Of a stretch of DNA of 64,000 nucleotides, positions 17,050-26,393 are shown one piece after another. The position numbers and the translations under genes were made by a program. Source of the DNA: Syntrophobotulus glycolicus DSM 8271. GTDB taxonomy: Bacteria; Bacillota; Desulfitobacteriia; Desulfitobacteriales; Syntrophobotulaceae. Positions within the stretch are counted from its first letter, which is position 1. Each line of letters starts with the position of its first letter. The notes beneath the pieces are model-generated. The model ran no database searches, had not been told where the DNA came from, and saw only the letters and a program-made list of their open reading frames with translations. The stretch covers positions 1,240,001 to 1,304,000 of the forward strand of contig NC_015172.1 in assembly GCF_000190635.1 (NCBI RefSeq). Direction: 5' to 3'.

Positions 17050-17517
17050 TTAGTCAAGTTTCCCATGTAACCAGGGAGGTTGTAGGTCAGGAACAGTTTC
17101 CTTTATTTCATTCAGTAAATCAAGTAAAGAGACTTTTGATAATTCATTTTCCATAGCAGTTGCAGCGGTTATAAAATGTTTCATCAGTATGTCAGTGACA
17201 CTTATACCTATTGGACAATCACAAGGGATATTTTGGTGGATGCTCAATACATTGATCGGTTCTTCAATTTCTACGGTGGCATAAATGTCGAATAAGGATA
17301 TTTGTTCTGGCTTTTTAATCAACTTTATGCCACTTGTGCCCGGCGAGACCTGGATGATCTTTGCTTTTTTTAATTTACTGAATATATTTCGAATAATCAC
17401 CGCATTTACCCCGGTACTGTCTGAAAGCATACTGCTTGTTATCTTATATTTATCTTGGAATGCGGCGGTTAACATTAATATGTGAACAGCTATTGCAAAA
17501 CGAGTACTGGCACGCAT
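17050..17517 (-). CDS. Rrf2-family transcriptional regulator
   Basis: A 155-residue regulator starting MRASTRFAIAVHILML, with the winged helix-turn-helix followed by the Rrf2-type wing SPGTSGIKL. The start at 17517 has GCGAGGTGAT upstream. The family often binds an iron-sulfur cluster through three cysteines; here only two are visible, in PCDCPIG, so cluster binding is uncertain and it may instead belong to the YwnA-like group. It diverges from a flavodoxin-fold oxidoreductase, with a perfect dyad between them. Confidence 0.87.
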   Translation of the reverse strand: MRASTRFAIAVHILMLTAAFQDKYKITSSMLSDSTGVNAVIIRNIFSKLKKAKIIQVSPGTSGIKLIKKPEQISLFDIYATVEIEEPINVLSIHQNIPCDCPIGISVTDILMKHFITAATAMENELSKVSLLDLLNEIKETVPDLQPPWLHGKLD

Positions 17518-17573
17518 AATCATCACCTCGCTACAACTATAACACACAGACTTTATTGAAACAATTGTAACCA

Positions 17574-17637
17574 TTGACATTACACCTTCCCTGTAGTAAT
17601 GTATAAGCATAACCTGTAATAATAAATATTACAGGTT
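17574..17637 (+). promoter_or_regulatory. promoter and Rrf2-type operator
   Basis: TTGACA (17574-17579), 17 bp, TAATGT (17597-17602) forms a promoter for the oxidoreductase. Just downstream, AACCTGTAATA (17611-17621), ATAAA, TATTACAGGTT (17627-17637) is a perfect 11-bp dyad covering the expected transcription start. A second weaker dyad, ACATTAC...GTAATGT (17577-17602), overlaps the promoter. Confidence 0.7.
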
Positions 17638-17663
17638 CAAATTGTTGCAAGGAGGAATCCTTT

Positions 17664-18248
17664 ATGATTTCAATTATTTATGCCCACCCTTTAAAAGATA
17701 GCCTGAATGCCAGTATTCTAAAGGCTGTAGGGGAGAAATTCAATAATAAAGGTCTTGAATATTCGGTGCTTGACCTTTATCAAGACGGCTTTGACCCTGT
17801 TTTTAAGCCTGAAGAACAAACAGGGTATTTTACCGGAGAAGGTACACACGATCCTTTAGTTAAAAAATATCAAGAGAGTCTAGCGGCATCAAGCCAGCTA
17901 GTGTTTATTTTTCCGATATGGTGGAATGAACAGCCGGCAATTGTTAAAGGATTTATAGAAAGAGTATGCCTACCCGGTTTTGGGTTTAAATATACCGAAC
18001 AAGGCGTTGCCCCCCTGTTAACAAACATCAAAGAAGTAACGGTGCTTACTACCTCGGGAGCACCGGATCATGCTTTGAAAAACTATTGTGGCAATATTAT
18101 AGAAAATCAGTTTATCAATAATATCATTAGGCCGATAACAGGCTTAAATACAGCGAAATGGATGAATTTGGGGTTGGCTTCATCTTCTCCAGAGCAAATT
18201 AAAGAACACATTGCATCAGTGTCTGATCTGTTTGAAATAGAAAGATAA
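17664..18248 (+). CDS. NAD(P)H dehydrogenase (quinone), flavodoxin-2 family
   Basis: A 194-residue flavoprotein: MISIIYAHPLKDSLNASIL is the FMN/FAD phosphate-binding loop of the MdaB/Kef-ancillary-type quinone reductases, and FIFPIWWNEQPAIVKGFIER is the signature segment at the flavin. It reduces quinones or related compounds with NAD(P)H in the cytoplasm. CAAGGAGGAATCCTTT precedes the ATG. The Rrf2 dyad at its promoter suggests induction by electrophile or redox stress; the ferredoxin-flavodoxin gene downstream may be in the same unit. Confidence 0.88.
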   Translation: MISIIYAHPLKDSLNASILKAVGEKFNNKGLEYSVLDLYQDGFDPVFKPEEQTGYFTGEGTHDPLVKKYQESLAASSQLVFIFPIWWNEQPAIVKGFIERVCLPGFGFKYTEQGVAPLLTNIKEVTVLTTSGAPDHALKNYCGNIIENQFINNIIRPITGLNTAKWMNLGLASSSPEQIKEHIASVSDLFEIER

Positions 18249-18310
18249 ATAAACTGAAAAATTTGCTCAGAAATGCCCGTGCTTATTCTTTAAAAGAAGG
18301 GATAGAGGAA

Positions 18311-19126
18311 ATGGGAACGACAATCTTCTATTTTACAGGGACTGGTAATAGTCTGATGCTTTCACGGGATCTAGCCAAAGAGATAGGAAGTGCGAAGGTT
18401 ATTTCTATTGCGAAAGCAATACAAGAACCACAATTTGAGATGAAAGACGAATGCATTGGATTCGTCTTTCCACTTCATTACCAAGGTGTTCCCGTGATTG
18501 TACAGAACTTTATTGAGAAATTACCAATGGATAAAGTTAATTATATTTTTGGTATAGTTTCTAGTGGAGCGTTTATAGGAGATGCCTTAAAACAGCTTTC
18601 AACCATTCTGTCACGACGTGGGAAAGAATTATCCGCCGGGTTTCAACTTTTATTACCATACAATTTTATCATTGACCCGTTTGGGTTAAAGGCTCCGGGC
18701 GATGAAAAGCGAGAAAGGCTATTCAAGCAAGAAAAGCTTAGAGTGAAAGAGATTGCGGGAATGATAAAAGAGCGAAAACGGATAGGAATCGAGAAAAGAC
18801 CATTCCTTTTATTGAGGCATGTACATCCATATTCCCGTGCGGCAAAGGAAAAACTTGCTTCTGAGTTAATTAATGGTGCAAAAAATTTCTGGGTTGATAA
18901 CCATTGTATAAGTTGCGGCCGATGCAAATCTGTGTGCCCCGTGAACAATATTGATATCCTAAATGAAAAACCGAAATGGAATGAAAAATGCAAGCAATGC
19001 CTGGCATGCATTAACTGGTGTTCCCAAAATGCGATCCAGTATAAAGATAGGACTTTGAATAAAAAACGGTATACAAACCCATTTGTGACAGTGGAAGATA
19101 TGGTTGATTCCGCAGGCAAATACTAA
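18311..19126 (+). CDS. EFR1-family flavodoxin/ferredoxin fusion protein
   Basis: A 271-residue electron-transfer protein. Residues 1-150 are a flavodoxin-like domain beginning TTIFYFTGTGNSLMLSRDLA, with GFVFPLHYQG at the second flavin loop. The C-terminal part holds two 4Fe-4S motifs: CISCGRCKSVCP and CKQCLACINWC. The start at 18311 follows GAAGGGATAGAGGAA. These proteins are common in anaerobic Firmicutes, where the redox partner is generally unknown. Position 62 bp after the quinone reductase suggests a shared response. Confidence 0.9.
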   Translation: MGTTIFYFTGTGNSLMLSRDLAKEIGSAKVISIAKAIQEPQFEMKDECIGFVFPLHYQGVPVIVQNFIEKLPMDKVNYIFGIVSSGAFIGDALKQLSTILSRRGKELSAGFQLLLPYNFIIDPFGLKAPGDEKRERLFKQEKLRVKEIAGMIKERKRIGIEKRPFLLLRHVHPYSRAAKEKLASELINGAKNFWVDNHCISCGRCKSVCPVNNIDILNEKPKWNEKCKQCLACINWCSQNAIQYKDRTLNKKRYTNPFVTVEDMVDSAGKY

Positions 19127-19238
19127 CCGGCATGGGGGTAATCCAGATTCTCAAACTGGTTTCCCGGAGAGTGCGCTACAGAATAGAATCAGGACTGATG
19201 AGGGAATAGGTCAAAAGCAATTCCAATCAGCGGCTACA

Positions 19239-19272
19239 AAAACCGGCAGGGCGATGTTCCTGCCGGTTTTCG
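19239..19272 (+). terminator. strong rho-independent terminator
   Basis: AAAACCGGCAGG (19239-19250) and CCTGCCGGTTTT (19259-19270) are exact complements with an 8-base loop. It ends the redox gene pair. Confidence 0.9.
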
Positions 19273-19431
19273 CTTGAACGATCTGAGTTCCTGCTCCAGC
19301 TTGCGCTCATAACGGTCGTTGACGGTCGCTTGCGGAATACCTGAAACATTTAGGTGACCGCCGCAAAAAAAACGCGATCCTGATCATGCACAGGATAATC
19401 ATTTATCGGACAAATGATCAGGGGAATACCG

Positions 19432-19461
19432 TTGAAAAAAGAGTAGAAAGTGAGATATACT
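19432..19461 (+). promoter_or_regulatory. sigma-A-type promoter
   Basis: TTGAAA (19432-19437), 18 bp, TATACT (19456-19461), about 50 bp before the small gene and upstream of sbcDC. Confidence 0.55.
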
Positions 19462-19513
19462 AAAAATATATGGAAAAAGATTCCGTCAAAGGAAAAAGCG
19501 GGGGTGGTTCAGC

Positions 19514-19699
19514 ATGGAAGATAACCCTCTTAATGAAGAGCTGGAAAGAGAAAAAGAAAAGCTCAACAAATTTGCGGAGGAAGCGCAGAGGAAGGGGATC
19601 CCCCTTACCCAGGACGAGGATTTTATGGCGCAGAATCACAAGGTTGATATATTGGTTGCCGAAATCCAAAAAAGAAAGACAGTCCGCCAGAAAAAATAA
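19514..19699 (+). CDS. small Spo0E-like hypothetical protein
   Basis: Sixty-one residues, charged and predicted helical, with two heptad-like segments. ELEREKEKLNKFAEEAQRKG followed by QNHKVDILVAEIQK resembles the two-helix layout of Spo0E-type aspartyl-phosphate phosphatases (usual motif SQELDxLI), but the Ser and first Leu of the motif are not kept, so the match is weak. GCGGGGGTGG lies 10 bases before the start. It lies 100 bp before sbcD in a GC-rich block. Confidence 0.5.
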   Translation: MEDNPLNEELEREKEKLNKFAEEAQRKGIPLTQDEDFMAQNHKVDILVAEIQKRKTVRQKK

Positions 19700-19799
19700 C
19701 CCCGAAGCAGAACCCCGTTCCTGCCCGGGGATTGCTTGAAGGACACCTCAAATCGCCATATTTACGGAAGATTCCGCCTTGCTTAAAGGAGACGCGCTC

Positions 19800-20975
19800 A
19801 TGAAATTGCTGCACCTGGCCGACCTGCATATCGGCAAACGCCTCAACGAATTCAGCCTGCTTGAGGATCAAAAACATATCCTGAAGGAAATTCTGGACCT
19901 GACCGAGGACATCAGACCCGCGGGCATTCTGATCGCCGGGGATGTCTACGACAAGAGCGTACCGGCGGGGGAAGCGGTGGAAATTCTGGACGATTTCCTG
20001 ACCGAGCTTGTCGCCCTGCGGGCGCCGGTCTTTCTGGTCAGCGGCAACCACGATTCACCCGAACGCCTGAATTTCGGCAGCCGTATCCTGGCCCCAAACG
20101 GTGTCCATATCGCCGGGACCTTCGAAGGCGCGCTGAAGCAGGTCACCCTGCGGGACGAATACGGCCCGGCCCATATTTATCTCTTGCCGTTTATTAAGCC
20201 GGCCATGGCCCGGCCGCATTTTCCGGACCGGAATATCGAGTCTTATGAGGATGCCGTCCGGGCGGTGATTGAGGCCGCTCCGATTGACAGCGGGGAACGG
20301 AACCTCCTGGTCGCCCACCAGTTCGTCACCAGCGGCACCACAGAGCCGGAACGCTCTGACTCGGAAACAATCGCCGTGGGCGGGCTGGACAATATCGACG
20401 CTTCCGTGTTTGCCCCTTTTGATTATGTCGCCCTCGGCCACCTCCACGCTCCCCAGTCCATCGGCAGGGAAACCGTGCGCTATGCCGGCTCCCCGCTCAA
20501 ATATTCCTTTTCCGAAGTGCGCGGGCAGAAATCGGCAACCCTGGTCGAGCTTGCCCAAAAAGGGACAAGCCGGATTGAGACCGTAAACCTGACGCCCCGG
20601 CGCGATCTGCGGGAGATCAAGGGACCACTGGCCGAACTGCTGCGGGCGGGCGCCGCCGGAAGTCCGGCCGACACGCTCTCCGGCGGCCTTTGTCAGGATT
20701 ATATCCGGGCTGTCCTCACCGACGAGGATGAGGTTCTGGACGCCATCGGCCGGCTCCGCCAGGTCTATCCCCATATCATGCGCCTAGACTTTGAAAACAG
20801 CCGCACCAAACAGGGAACAGAAGCGGCGGCAGCGGCGGCCGGTGATGCCGCCCAAAAAAGCCCCCTGGATCTTTTTGCCGAGTTTTATCTCCGGCAGAAT
20901 AACCGGGAAATGACGGAAGAACAGGGCCGGATCATGCGGGAGGTCCTGGAACAGGCGGGAGGTGGCGGACAGTGA
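19800..20975 (+). CDS. sbcD: exonuclease SbcCD, nuclease subunit D
   Basis: A 391-residue Mre11-type phosphoesterase. Metal-binding motifs appear in order: DLHIGKRL near residue 8, GDVYDKS near 50, GNHDS near 84, AHQF near 180 and GHLHAPQ near 220. With SbcC it forms the ATP-dependent nuclease that opens DNA hairpins and trims ends at double-strand breaks. The start at 19800 follows AAAGGAGACGCGCTC. It overlaps sbcC by GTGA. GC content is clearly higher than in the flanking AT-rich genes. Confidence 0.95.
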   Translation: MKLLHLADLHIGKRLNEFSLLEDQKHILKEILDLTEDIRPAGILIAGDVYDKSVPAGEAVEILDDFLTELVALRAPVFLVSGNHDSPERLNFGSRILAPNGVHIAGTFEGALKQVTLRDEYGPAHIYLLPFIKPAMARPHFPDRNIESYEDAVRAVIEAAPIDSGERNLLVAHQFVTSGTTEPERSDSETIAVGGLDNIDASVFAPFDYVALGHLHAPQSIGRETVRYAGSPLKYSFSEVRGQKSATLVELAQKGTSRIETVNLTPRRDLREIKGPLAELLRAGAAGSPADTLSGGLCQDYIRAVLTDEDEVLDAIGRLRQVYPHIMRLDFENSRTKQGTEAAAAAAGDAAQKSPLDLFAEFYLRQNNREMTEEQGRIMREVLEQAGGGGQ

Positions 20976-23900
20976 AGCCGTTAAATGTTGTGATGAGCGC
21001 GTTCGGGCCTTATGCCGGCAGGGTGGAAATCCCCCTGCGGCAGATCGGCGGGGAGGGCCTGTTTCTGATCACCGGGGATACCGGAGCCGGGAAAACCACC
21101 ATCTTTGACGCCATCGCCTTTGCCCTGTTTGACGGGGCCAGCGGCTCGGTGCGGACCGTGGATACCCTGCGCAGCGATTTTGCCGCCGTGGAGACCAAAA
21201 CCTATGTGGAGCTGGAATTCTCCCATCAGGGGAAAACCTACACCGTGATCCGCAATCCCAAGTACGAACGCCCGAAGAAAAGCGGGACCGGCTTTACCCA
21301 GGAAAATGCGGACGCGACCTTATTATTGCCGGGCGGCGCAGTGGTGAGCGGCAGCAATAAGGTCACGGAAAAAATCGTGGAATTGCTGGGGATCGAGTTC
21401 AGGCAATTTAAGCAAATCGCCATGATCGCCCAGGGGGAATTTCTGAAGCTTCTGCTGGCCGACAGCAATGAACGGGCCGGGATTTTCCGCAGGGTATTTA
21501 ACACCGATCTTTATCTGAGTGTGCAGGATACACTGAAACGCCGGGAAAAAGAGTTGAAAGCCCGCTGCGAGCAAAGCGTTTTCAGTATCCTCCAATATAT
21601 GGACGGCATTCAATGCCCCCCGGACCATCCCCATTGCCCCCAGATGGCCGAGCTTTTGGCCCGGCGCAGTATTCACGCCGCCGAACAAATCCTGGCCTTA
21701 TTGGAGGACTTGATCGCCGGCGATCAGGGACTGCAGGAACAGGCCAAACGGCACGGCGCCGAGCTGGCGGCAGCCCTGCTGGCCCAGGCTGCCGAACGGA
21801 AGGAAGCCGAGTATGTCAATCAATCCTTTGCCGCCCTGGCAGCCGCCCAAAGAACCCTCGATACCTTGCGGCTGCGGGAGGAGGAGGTCAGGCAAAAGGA
21901 AGAGACCGCCCTGGCGGCCGAGAAGGCCCTGTACGGCGTGAAGCCGCTGGCGGAAAGTTATGAGCGGGAAAAGGCGGCCCGGGACGAACTGCGCGCCCGG
22001 ACAGAGGAATTAAGTGAGGCCGTCGCCGGCCAGACCCCGCAGGTGGAAAAGCTCCTGGCCGCCTGGAACGCTGAACAGGAAAAAGAGCCGGCGCGCCTGA
22101 AGCTGGCCGAGGAGATTCCCCGCCTCCGGGAAGCCTTGCCCAAATATGACAGGGTGGAGGCCCTCAGGCAGGAAAAGAGCGGACAGGAAAAAGCCCGCAA
22201 AGACCTGGAGGAATCTCTGAGCGGCTGGCACAGGCAAAAGCAGGAGCTTGCCGCCGGCCAGGATCAGCTGACCCGGGAGGCGGAAACCCTCAGTGAGGCC
22301 GATACCGCCCTTTTGGCCTGCGGCAATGCCCTGACCCAAATCACCGCGCGGGGCAAGGCCATCCAGAGTCTCCTGACGGGCCTGTCCGCGGTCAGGACCC
22401 TGCAGGCCGCTGATGAGGACCTGCGGAAGGCTTTTCTGGCGGCGGAAAAGAGCTATAGCGCCGCCAATGAGGACTATATCCGGCAGGAACAGGCTTTCTT
22501 CCGGGAGCAGGCCGGAATCCTGGCCCAAAGCCTGACAGACGGAGATCCCTGTCCTGTCTGCGGGTCGATCAGCCATCCCCGTAAGGCCCAGCCGCCGGCT
22601 GAGGCCCCCAGTGAAGCCGAACTGCAAAACCTGAAAGCCCGGCTGGCGGAAAAACAGCGGGCCCTGCAAACGGCCGGCGAGAAAGCGGGCAGCAAAAAGA
22701 CAGAGATCGAGACCACCCTGGCCAATCTCTGGGAAACGGCCGGAAGCTTGTTCGCCGCCCGGATCCCGGACAGCCTCTCCCCGGGCGGCCCGGACAGCCT
22801 GTCCCGCCTGGAGGGCCTGGCCGGGGAGGAGCTGGGGCAGGCCAGAGAAGAATACCAAAAGCAAGCCGGGCACAAGCCGGAGCTGGAAGCCCAAAGCGCC
22901 CGCCGAAAGGCCTGTCTGGAAGAGCTGGCGCAAACCGGAGAGCGGCTGAGGCAGGCCGAAGAGGCCCTCACCGGGCTGACAGAGCGCAAAAGCGGCCTGG
23001 ATATTGACCTGGCCAAAACGGGAAGGGATCTGGAGAACCTCCAGGAGGGGCTGCTTTACCCTTCCCTGGAAACGGCCAGGCAGGTTCTCGGAGAAACAGC
23101 CCGGGAAGCCGAAGAATTAAAGCTTGCTTTGCAGGAGGCGGAAAACAGCTACCGTGCGGGCAGGCAGGCCCTGGACAGCCAGATCACCCTGCTGGCGGAC
23201 CTGGAGCAGAGAAAAGAAGGAGTGGTCCGGGCCGCGGAGCAAGCCCTGGAGAAATTTACGGCTAAGTATCAGGCTGCCGGCTTCAGGGACGAGGAGGCTT
23301 ATCGCTTTGCCCTGATGTCCGAGCAGGCTTTGACGGACCTGAAGAATGAGACCGCCGCCTACCGGGAAGCGTCCAAAGCCGCGGAAACGGACCGGAGGAG
23401 GCTGGAGCAGGAAACCCGGGATAAACAGCCCAAAGACAGCGCCGGGATCGCGGCGGAGCAAAACCGGCTGCAGCAGGAGAAAGACCGGGCCGATCAGGAG
23501 CTGCAAAAAATCGCGGCCAGGCTCCAGAACAACGCGGCCATTGCCCAAAGCCTGACCAGAGCGGAGGCCGGGCGCCACCTTCTGGAAAAAGAATATCTGG
23601 TGATCATGAGTCTGGCCAAAACGGCCAACGGGGAGCTGGCCGGCAAACAAAAGCTGGCCTTTGAACAATATGTCCAGGCTTCTTACTTTAACCGGATTAT
23701 CGCGGAGGCCAACAAAAGACTGGCCGGCATGACCCAGGGGCGCTATGAACTCCTGCGCAGGGAGAACGGCGCGGACAAGCGGTCCCAGTCCGGCCTGGAC
23801 CTGGATGTCCTGGACAACTACACCGGCAAAACCCGCACCGTCAAATCCCTGTCGGGAGGGGAGTCCTTCAAGGCCTCGCTGGCCCTGGCCCTGGGCCTTT

Positions 23901-24139
23901 CCGACGTCATCCAAAGCTATGCCGGCGGGGTGGCAATCGATACCCTGTTTATTGACGAGGGCTTCGGGGCCCTGGACGCCGAGTCGCTGGAACAGGCCAT
24001 CGCGATCCTGCAGGGCCTGACAGCCGGGAACCGGCTGGTCGGGATGATTTCCCACGTCAGTGAGCTGAAAGAGCGGATCGATAAACAGATAGTGGTCCGC
24101 AAAGCTATGGCCGGCAGTACGATCCGGTTGATGAGCTGA
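20972..24139 (+). CDS. sbcC: exonuclease SbcCD, ATPase subunit C
   Basis: A 1055-residue SMC/Rad50-type ATPase with GTG start overlapping sbcD. Walker A GDTGAGKTT lies near residue 35, long coiled coils run from about residue 180 to 880, and the zinc-hook CPVC is at residues 527-530, nearly central as expected. The C-terminal signature KSLSGGESFKASLALALGL and Walker B FIDEGFGALD complete the split nucleotide-binding head. It acts with SbcD in repair of blocked ends and hairpins. Codon use is strongly GC-biased. Confidence 0.96.
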   Translation: MKPLNVVMSAFGPYAGRVEIPLRQIGGEGLFLITGDTGAGKTTIFDAIAFALFDGASGSVRTVDTLRSDFAAVETKTYVELEFSHQGKTYTVIRNPKYERPKKSGTGFTQENADATLLLPGGAVVSGSNKVTEKIVELLGIEFRQFKQIAMIAQGEFLKLLLADSNERAGIFRRVFNTDLYLSVQDTLKRREKELKARCEQSVFSILQYMDGIQCPPDHPHCPQMAELLARRSIHAAEQILALLEDLIAGDQGLQEQAKRHGAELAAALLAQAAERKEAEYVNQSFAALAAAQRTLDTLRLREEEVRQKEETALAAEKALYGVKPLAESYEREKAARDELRARTEELSEAVAGQTPQVEKLLAAWNAEQEKEPARLKLAEEIPRLREALPKYDRVEALRQEKSGQEKARKDLEESLSGWHRQKQELAAGQDQLTREAETLSEADTALLACGNALTQITARGKAIQSLLTGLSAVRTLQAADEDLRKAFLAAEKSYSAANEDYIRQEQAFFREQAGILAQSLTDGDPCPVCGSISHPRKAQPPAEAPSEAELQNLKARLAEKQRALQTAGEKAGSKKTEIETTLANLWETAGSLFAARIPDSLSPGGPDSLSRLEGLAGEELGQAREEYQKQAGHKPELEAQSARRKACLEELAQTGERLRQAEEALTGLTERKSGLDIDLAKTGRDLENLQEGLLYPSLETARQVLGETAREAEELKLALQEAENSYRAGRQALDSQITLLADLEQRKEGVVRAAEQALEKFTAKYQAAGFRDEEAYRFALMSEQALTDLKNETAAYREASKAAETDRRRLEQETRDKQPKDSAGIAAEQNRLQQEKDRADQELQKIAARLQNNAAIAQSLTRAEAGRHLLEKEYLVIMSLAKTANGELAGKQKLAFEQYVQASYFNRIIAEANKRLAGMTQGRYELLRRENGADKRSQSGLDLDVLDNYTGKTRTVKSLSGGESFKASLALALGLSDVIQSYAGGVAIDTLFIDEGFGALDAESLEQAIAILQGLTAGNRLVGMISHVSELKERIDKQIVVRKAMAGSTIRLMS

Positions 24140-24185
24140 GAGCAGGGCAGATCTCCGGCCGGACGCTGGCCGGACCCTGAACAGC

Positions 24186-26048
24186 TCACTTGAATTTCCG
24201 GTCATACAGCAGCGCCGCGTTCAGCACGACCAGTACGGAACCGGCATTGTGGACCAGGGCGCCGGTGATGGGGGTCAGAACGCCCGCCGCGGAAAGCAGG
24301 ATGGCCAGAGCATTGATGGCCATGGACAGGGAGATATTGAACTTGATGGTGTGAAGGGTGGAGTTGGACAGCTTTTTCAGATAGGGTATCTTGGCGATGT
24401 CATCCCCGACCAGGGCGATGTCCGCGGCTTCCACCGCGATGTCGCTCCCCATGCCGCCCATGGCCACGCCGACATCGGCCATTTTAAGCGCGGGCGCGTC
24501 GTTGACCCCGTCGCCGATCATGCAAACCTTGTGCCCCTGCTTCTGGAGCTGGGCGATGCTGCCGACCTTGGCTTCGGGAAGCAGCTCCGCCTGAACGCAG
24601 CGGATACCGGCTTTCCCGGCAAAATACTCCGCGGTCTGGGCGTGGTCGCCTGTGAGCAGGACAACCCGGGTGTGCATAGCGTGCAGTTCCCGGATCATGT
24701 CCGGGGCGGTATCCCGCAGGGTGTCGGAAAGGGTAATCATCCCCAGCAAGGACCCTCCCGCGGCGGTCAGGATGATGGCCTTTCCCTGGGCGCGAAATTG
24801 ACCCAAGGTGACGAGGACCCCTTCCTCAATGGGAAGATTATTTTCTTGCAGGAAGGTTAAGGTTCCGCAGAGCACAGTCTGTCCATTGACGGTGGCGGTA
24901 ATTCCTTTTCCCGGCAGCATTTGAAAATCGCTCGCCGGTGTTGTCGGGATTTGCAGCTTTTTGGCGTGAGCGAGGATCGCTTTGGCCAGCGGGTGTTCGG
25001 AGTAAGCTTCCGCAGACGCGGTCAGAGCCAAAAGCCCCGCTTGATCTATTTCTTCAGCCAGGGGGTAAACATCCGCGACCACAAGATTTCCGGCGGTCAA
25101 AGTTCCGGTTTTGTCGAAAGCGAGGCAATCGACCTTCCCCATATTTTCCAAGGCTTCACCGGACTTAATGATCACCCCGTGCTTGGCGGCCTGCCCGATA
25201 GCGGCCATAATGGAGGTGGGGGTGGCCAGGGCCAGGGCGCAGGGGCAGAACACAACCAGGACCGTGACCGCGCGCACCAGCTCCCGGGAGGCCAGGAAGG
25301 TCATGACGGCGATGGCCAGAGCAACCGGCACAAGCCAGGCCGCCCATTTATCCGCGATGCGCTGCATGGGCGCTTTTTTCTTTTCGGCCTCCTGAACCAG
25401 GCGAATCAATTTTTGCAGGGAGGAATCCTCGCCAACCCTGGTCGCCACAAGATCAATCGCCCCAAAGCGATTGATTGTGCCGCAGAATACGCTGTCGCCC
25501 GCTCCTTTATCCACCGGGAGAGATTCCCCGGTCAAGATGGATTGATCCACGGAAGTGTGACCGGCGGTGATCTCCCCGTCCACCGGAATGGCCTCTCCGG
25601 GCAGAACGCGAAGAAGATCGCCCTGCCGAATCCGGTCGGCCCTGACCATTTCCTCCCGGCCGCCGGCGATGATCCTTCTTCCCTGGACAGGGGTAAGGCT
25701 GATCAGCTGCCGGATTCCTTTTTTGGCCCGCTCAACCGTTTTGTCCTCTAAGATGGCGCCGACGGCCATAATAAAGGCCACTTCTCCGGCGGCGAACAAT
25801 TCCCCGATGGCAATGGAGGCAACCATGGCAATAGAAATCAAGAGAGCGGAAGAAATCCATCTTTGAACCACAAGGCGGGTCACGGCAAGGGATAACAGGG
25901 GAAACCCGCAGATCACCACCACAGCCCAGGCCGGATCGAGCGGGAATGTTATGCCCGTGCCAAGAGAGACCAGGCTTGCGGCCAGAAAAACGGCGGCAGT
26001 GATGGTCATGGGTATCCCGCTGAAAAGAGTATTTATTTTTTTGATCAT
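24186..26048 (-). CDS. heavy-metal-transporting P-type ATPase (PIB)
   Basis: A 620-residue ion pump with no N-terminal metal-binding domain. The transmembrane CPC motif is at residues 268-270 (FCPCALALATP), the phosphorylated Asp is residue 312 in DKTGTLT, followed by SEHPLAKA and the hinge MIGDGVNDAPALKMADVG. The last helix contains HNAGSVLVVLN, which resembles Zn/Cd-type pumps more than the copper type. Start follows AAAGGAAGCGAGATC. It lies 20 bp after a CsoR-like gene whose ligands fit copper(I), so the metal is ambiguous. Confidence 0.93.
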   Translation of the reverse strand: MIKKINTLFSGIPMTITAAVFLAASLVSLGTGITFPLDPAWAVVVICGFPLLSLAVTRLVVQRWISSALLISIAMVASIAIGELFAAGEVAFIMAVGAILEDKTVERAKKGIRQLISLTPVQGRRIIAGGREEMVRADRIRQGDLLRVLPGEAIPVDGEITAGHTSVDQSILTGESLPVDKGAGDSVFCGTINRFGAIDLVATRVGEDSSLQKLIRLVQEAEKKKAPMQRIADKWAAWLVPVALAIAVMTFLASRELVRAVTVLVVFCPCALALATPTSIMAAIGQAAKHGVIIKSGEALENMGKVDCLAFDKTGTLTAGNLVVADVYPLAEEIDQAGLLALTASAEAYSEHPLAKAILAHAKKLQIPTTPASDFQMLPGKGITATVNGQTVLCGTLTFLQENNLPIEEGVLVTLGQFRAQGKAIILTAAGGSLLGMITLSDTLRDTAPDMIRELHAMHTRVVLLTGDHAQTAEYFAGKAGIRCVQAELLPEAKVGSIAQLQKQGHKVCMIGDGVNDAPALKMADVGVAMGGMGSDIAVEAADIALVGDDIAKIPYLKKLSNSTLHTIKFNISLSMAINALAILLSAAGVLTPITGALVHNAGSVLVVLNAALLYDRKFK

Positions 26049-26068
26049 GATCTCGCTTCCTTTGACGG

Positions 26069-26359
26069 CTATTTCAAAAATTTTTCAATGGCATTGTTGA
26101 GATCGTCAAGAACCTTCTTATCGTTGTTTTCCACAGCTTCAACCACACAGTGATCAATATGATCCTGCAGGATGACACGGCCAATGTTATTGACCGCAGA
26201 GCGGATGGCGGAAAGCTGGATCAGGATTTCACTGCAATCCCTGCCTTCCTCCACCATCTTTTTGACAGATTGCAGGTGTCCTGTGACGCGGGAAATGCGG
26301 TTGAGAACCTTTTTGGTCTGACGATGGCTGTGATGATGGGCATGGGCGCTGACGTCCAT
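26069..26359 (-). CDS. csoR: CsoR-family metal-sensing repressor
   Basis: A 96-residue all-helical DUF156 repressor. Cys42, His67 and Cys71 have the same 25- and 4-residue spacing as the copper ligands Cys36-His61-Cys65 of characterised CsoR proteins. The N-terminal HAHHHSH is unusual for CsoR and recalls RcnR/nickel-type members, so a second metal site is possible. The start at 26359 follows AAAGGAGGTCACGCA. A G-tract palindrome lies just upstream. It leads an operon with the P-type ATPase and should release DNA on metal binding. Confidence 0.85.
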   Translation of the reverse strand: MDVSAHAHHHSHRQTKKVLNRISRVTGHLQSVKKMVEEGRDCSEILIQLSAIRSAVNNIGRVILQDHIDHCVVEAVENNDKKVLDDLNNAIEKFLK

Positions 26360-26393
26360 TGCGTGACCTCCTTTCTGTTTAAGCCTGTAAAAC

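Noticed and set aside
22010-24205. Long minus-strand frames (300-360 codons) opposite sbcC
   Set aside because: They are antisense to a clear GC-rich gene, a usual cause of long spurious frames, and show no domain.
24249-25751. Plus-strand frames of 200-276 codons opposite the P-type ATPase
   Set aside because: Antisense shadows; Gly/Gln/Asp-rich composition without motifs.
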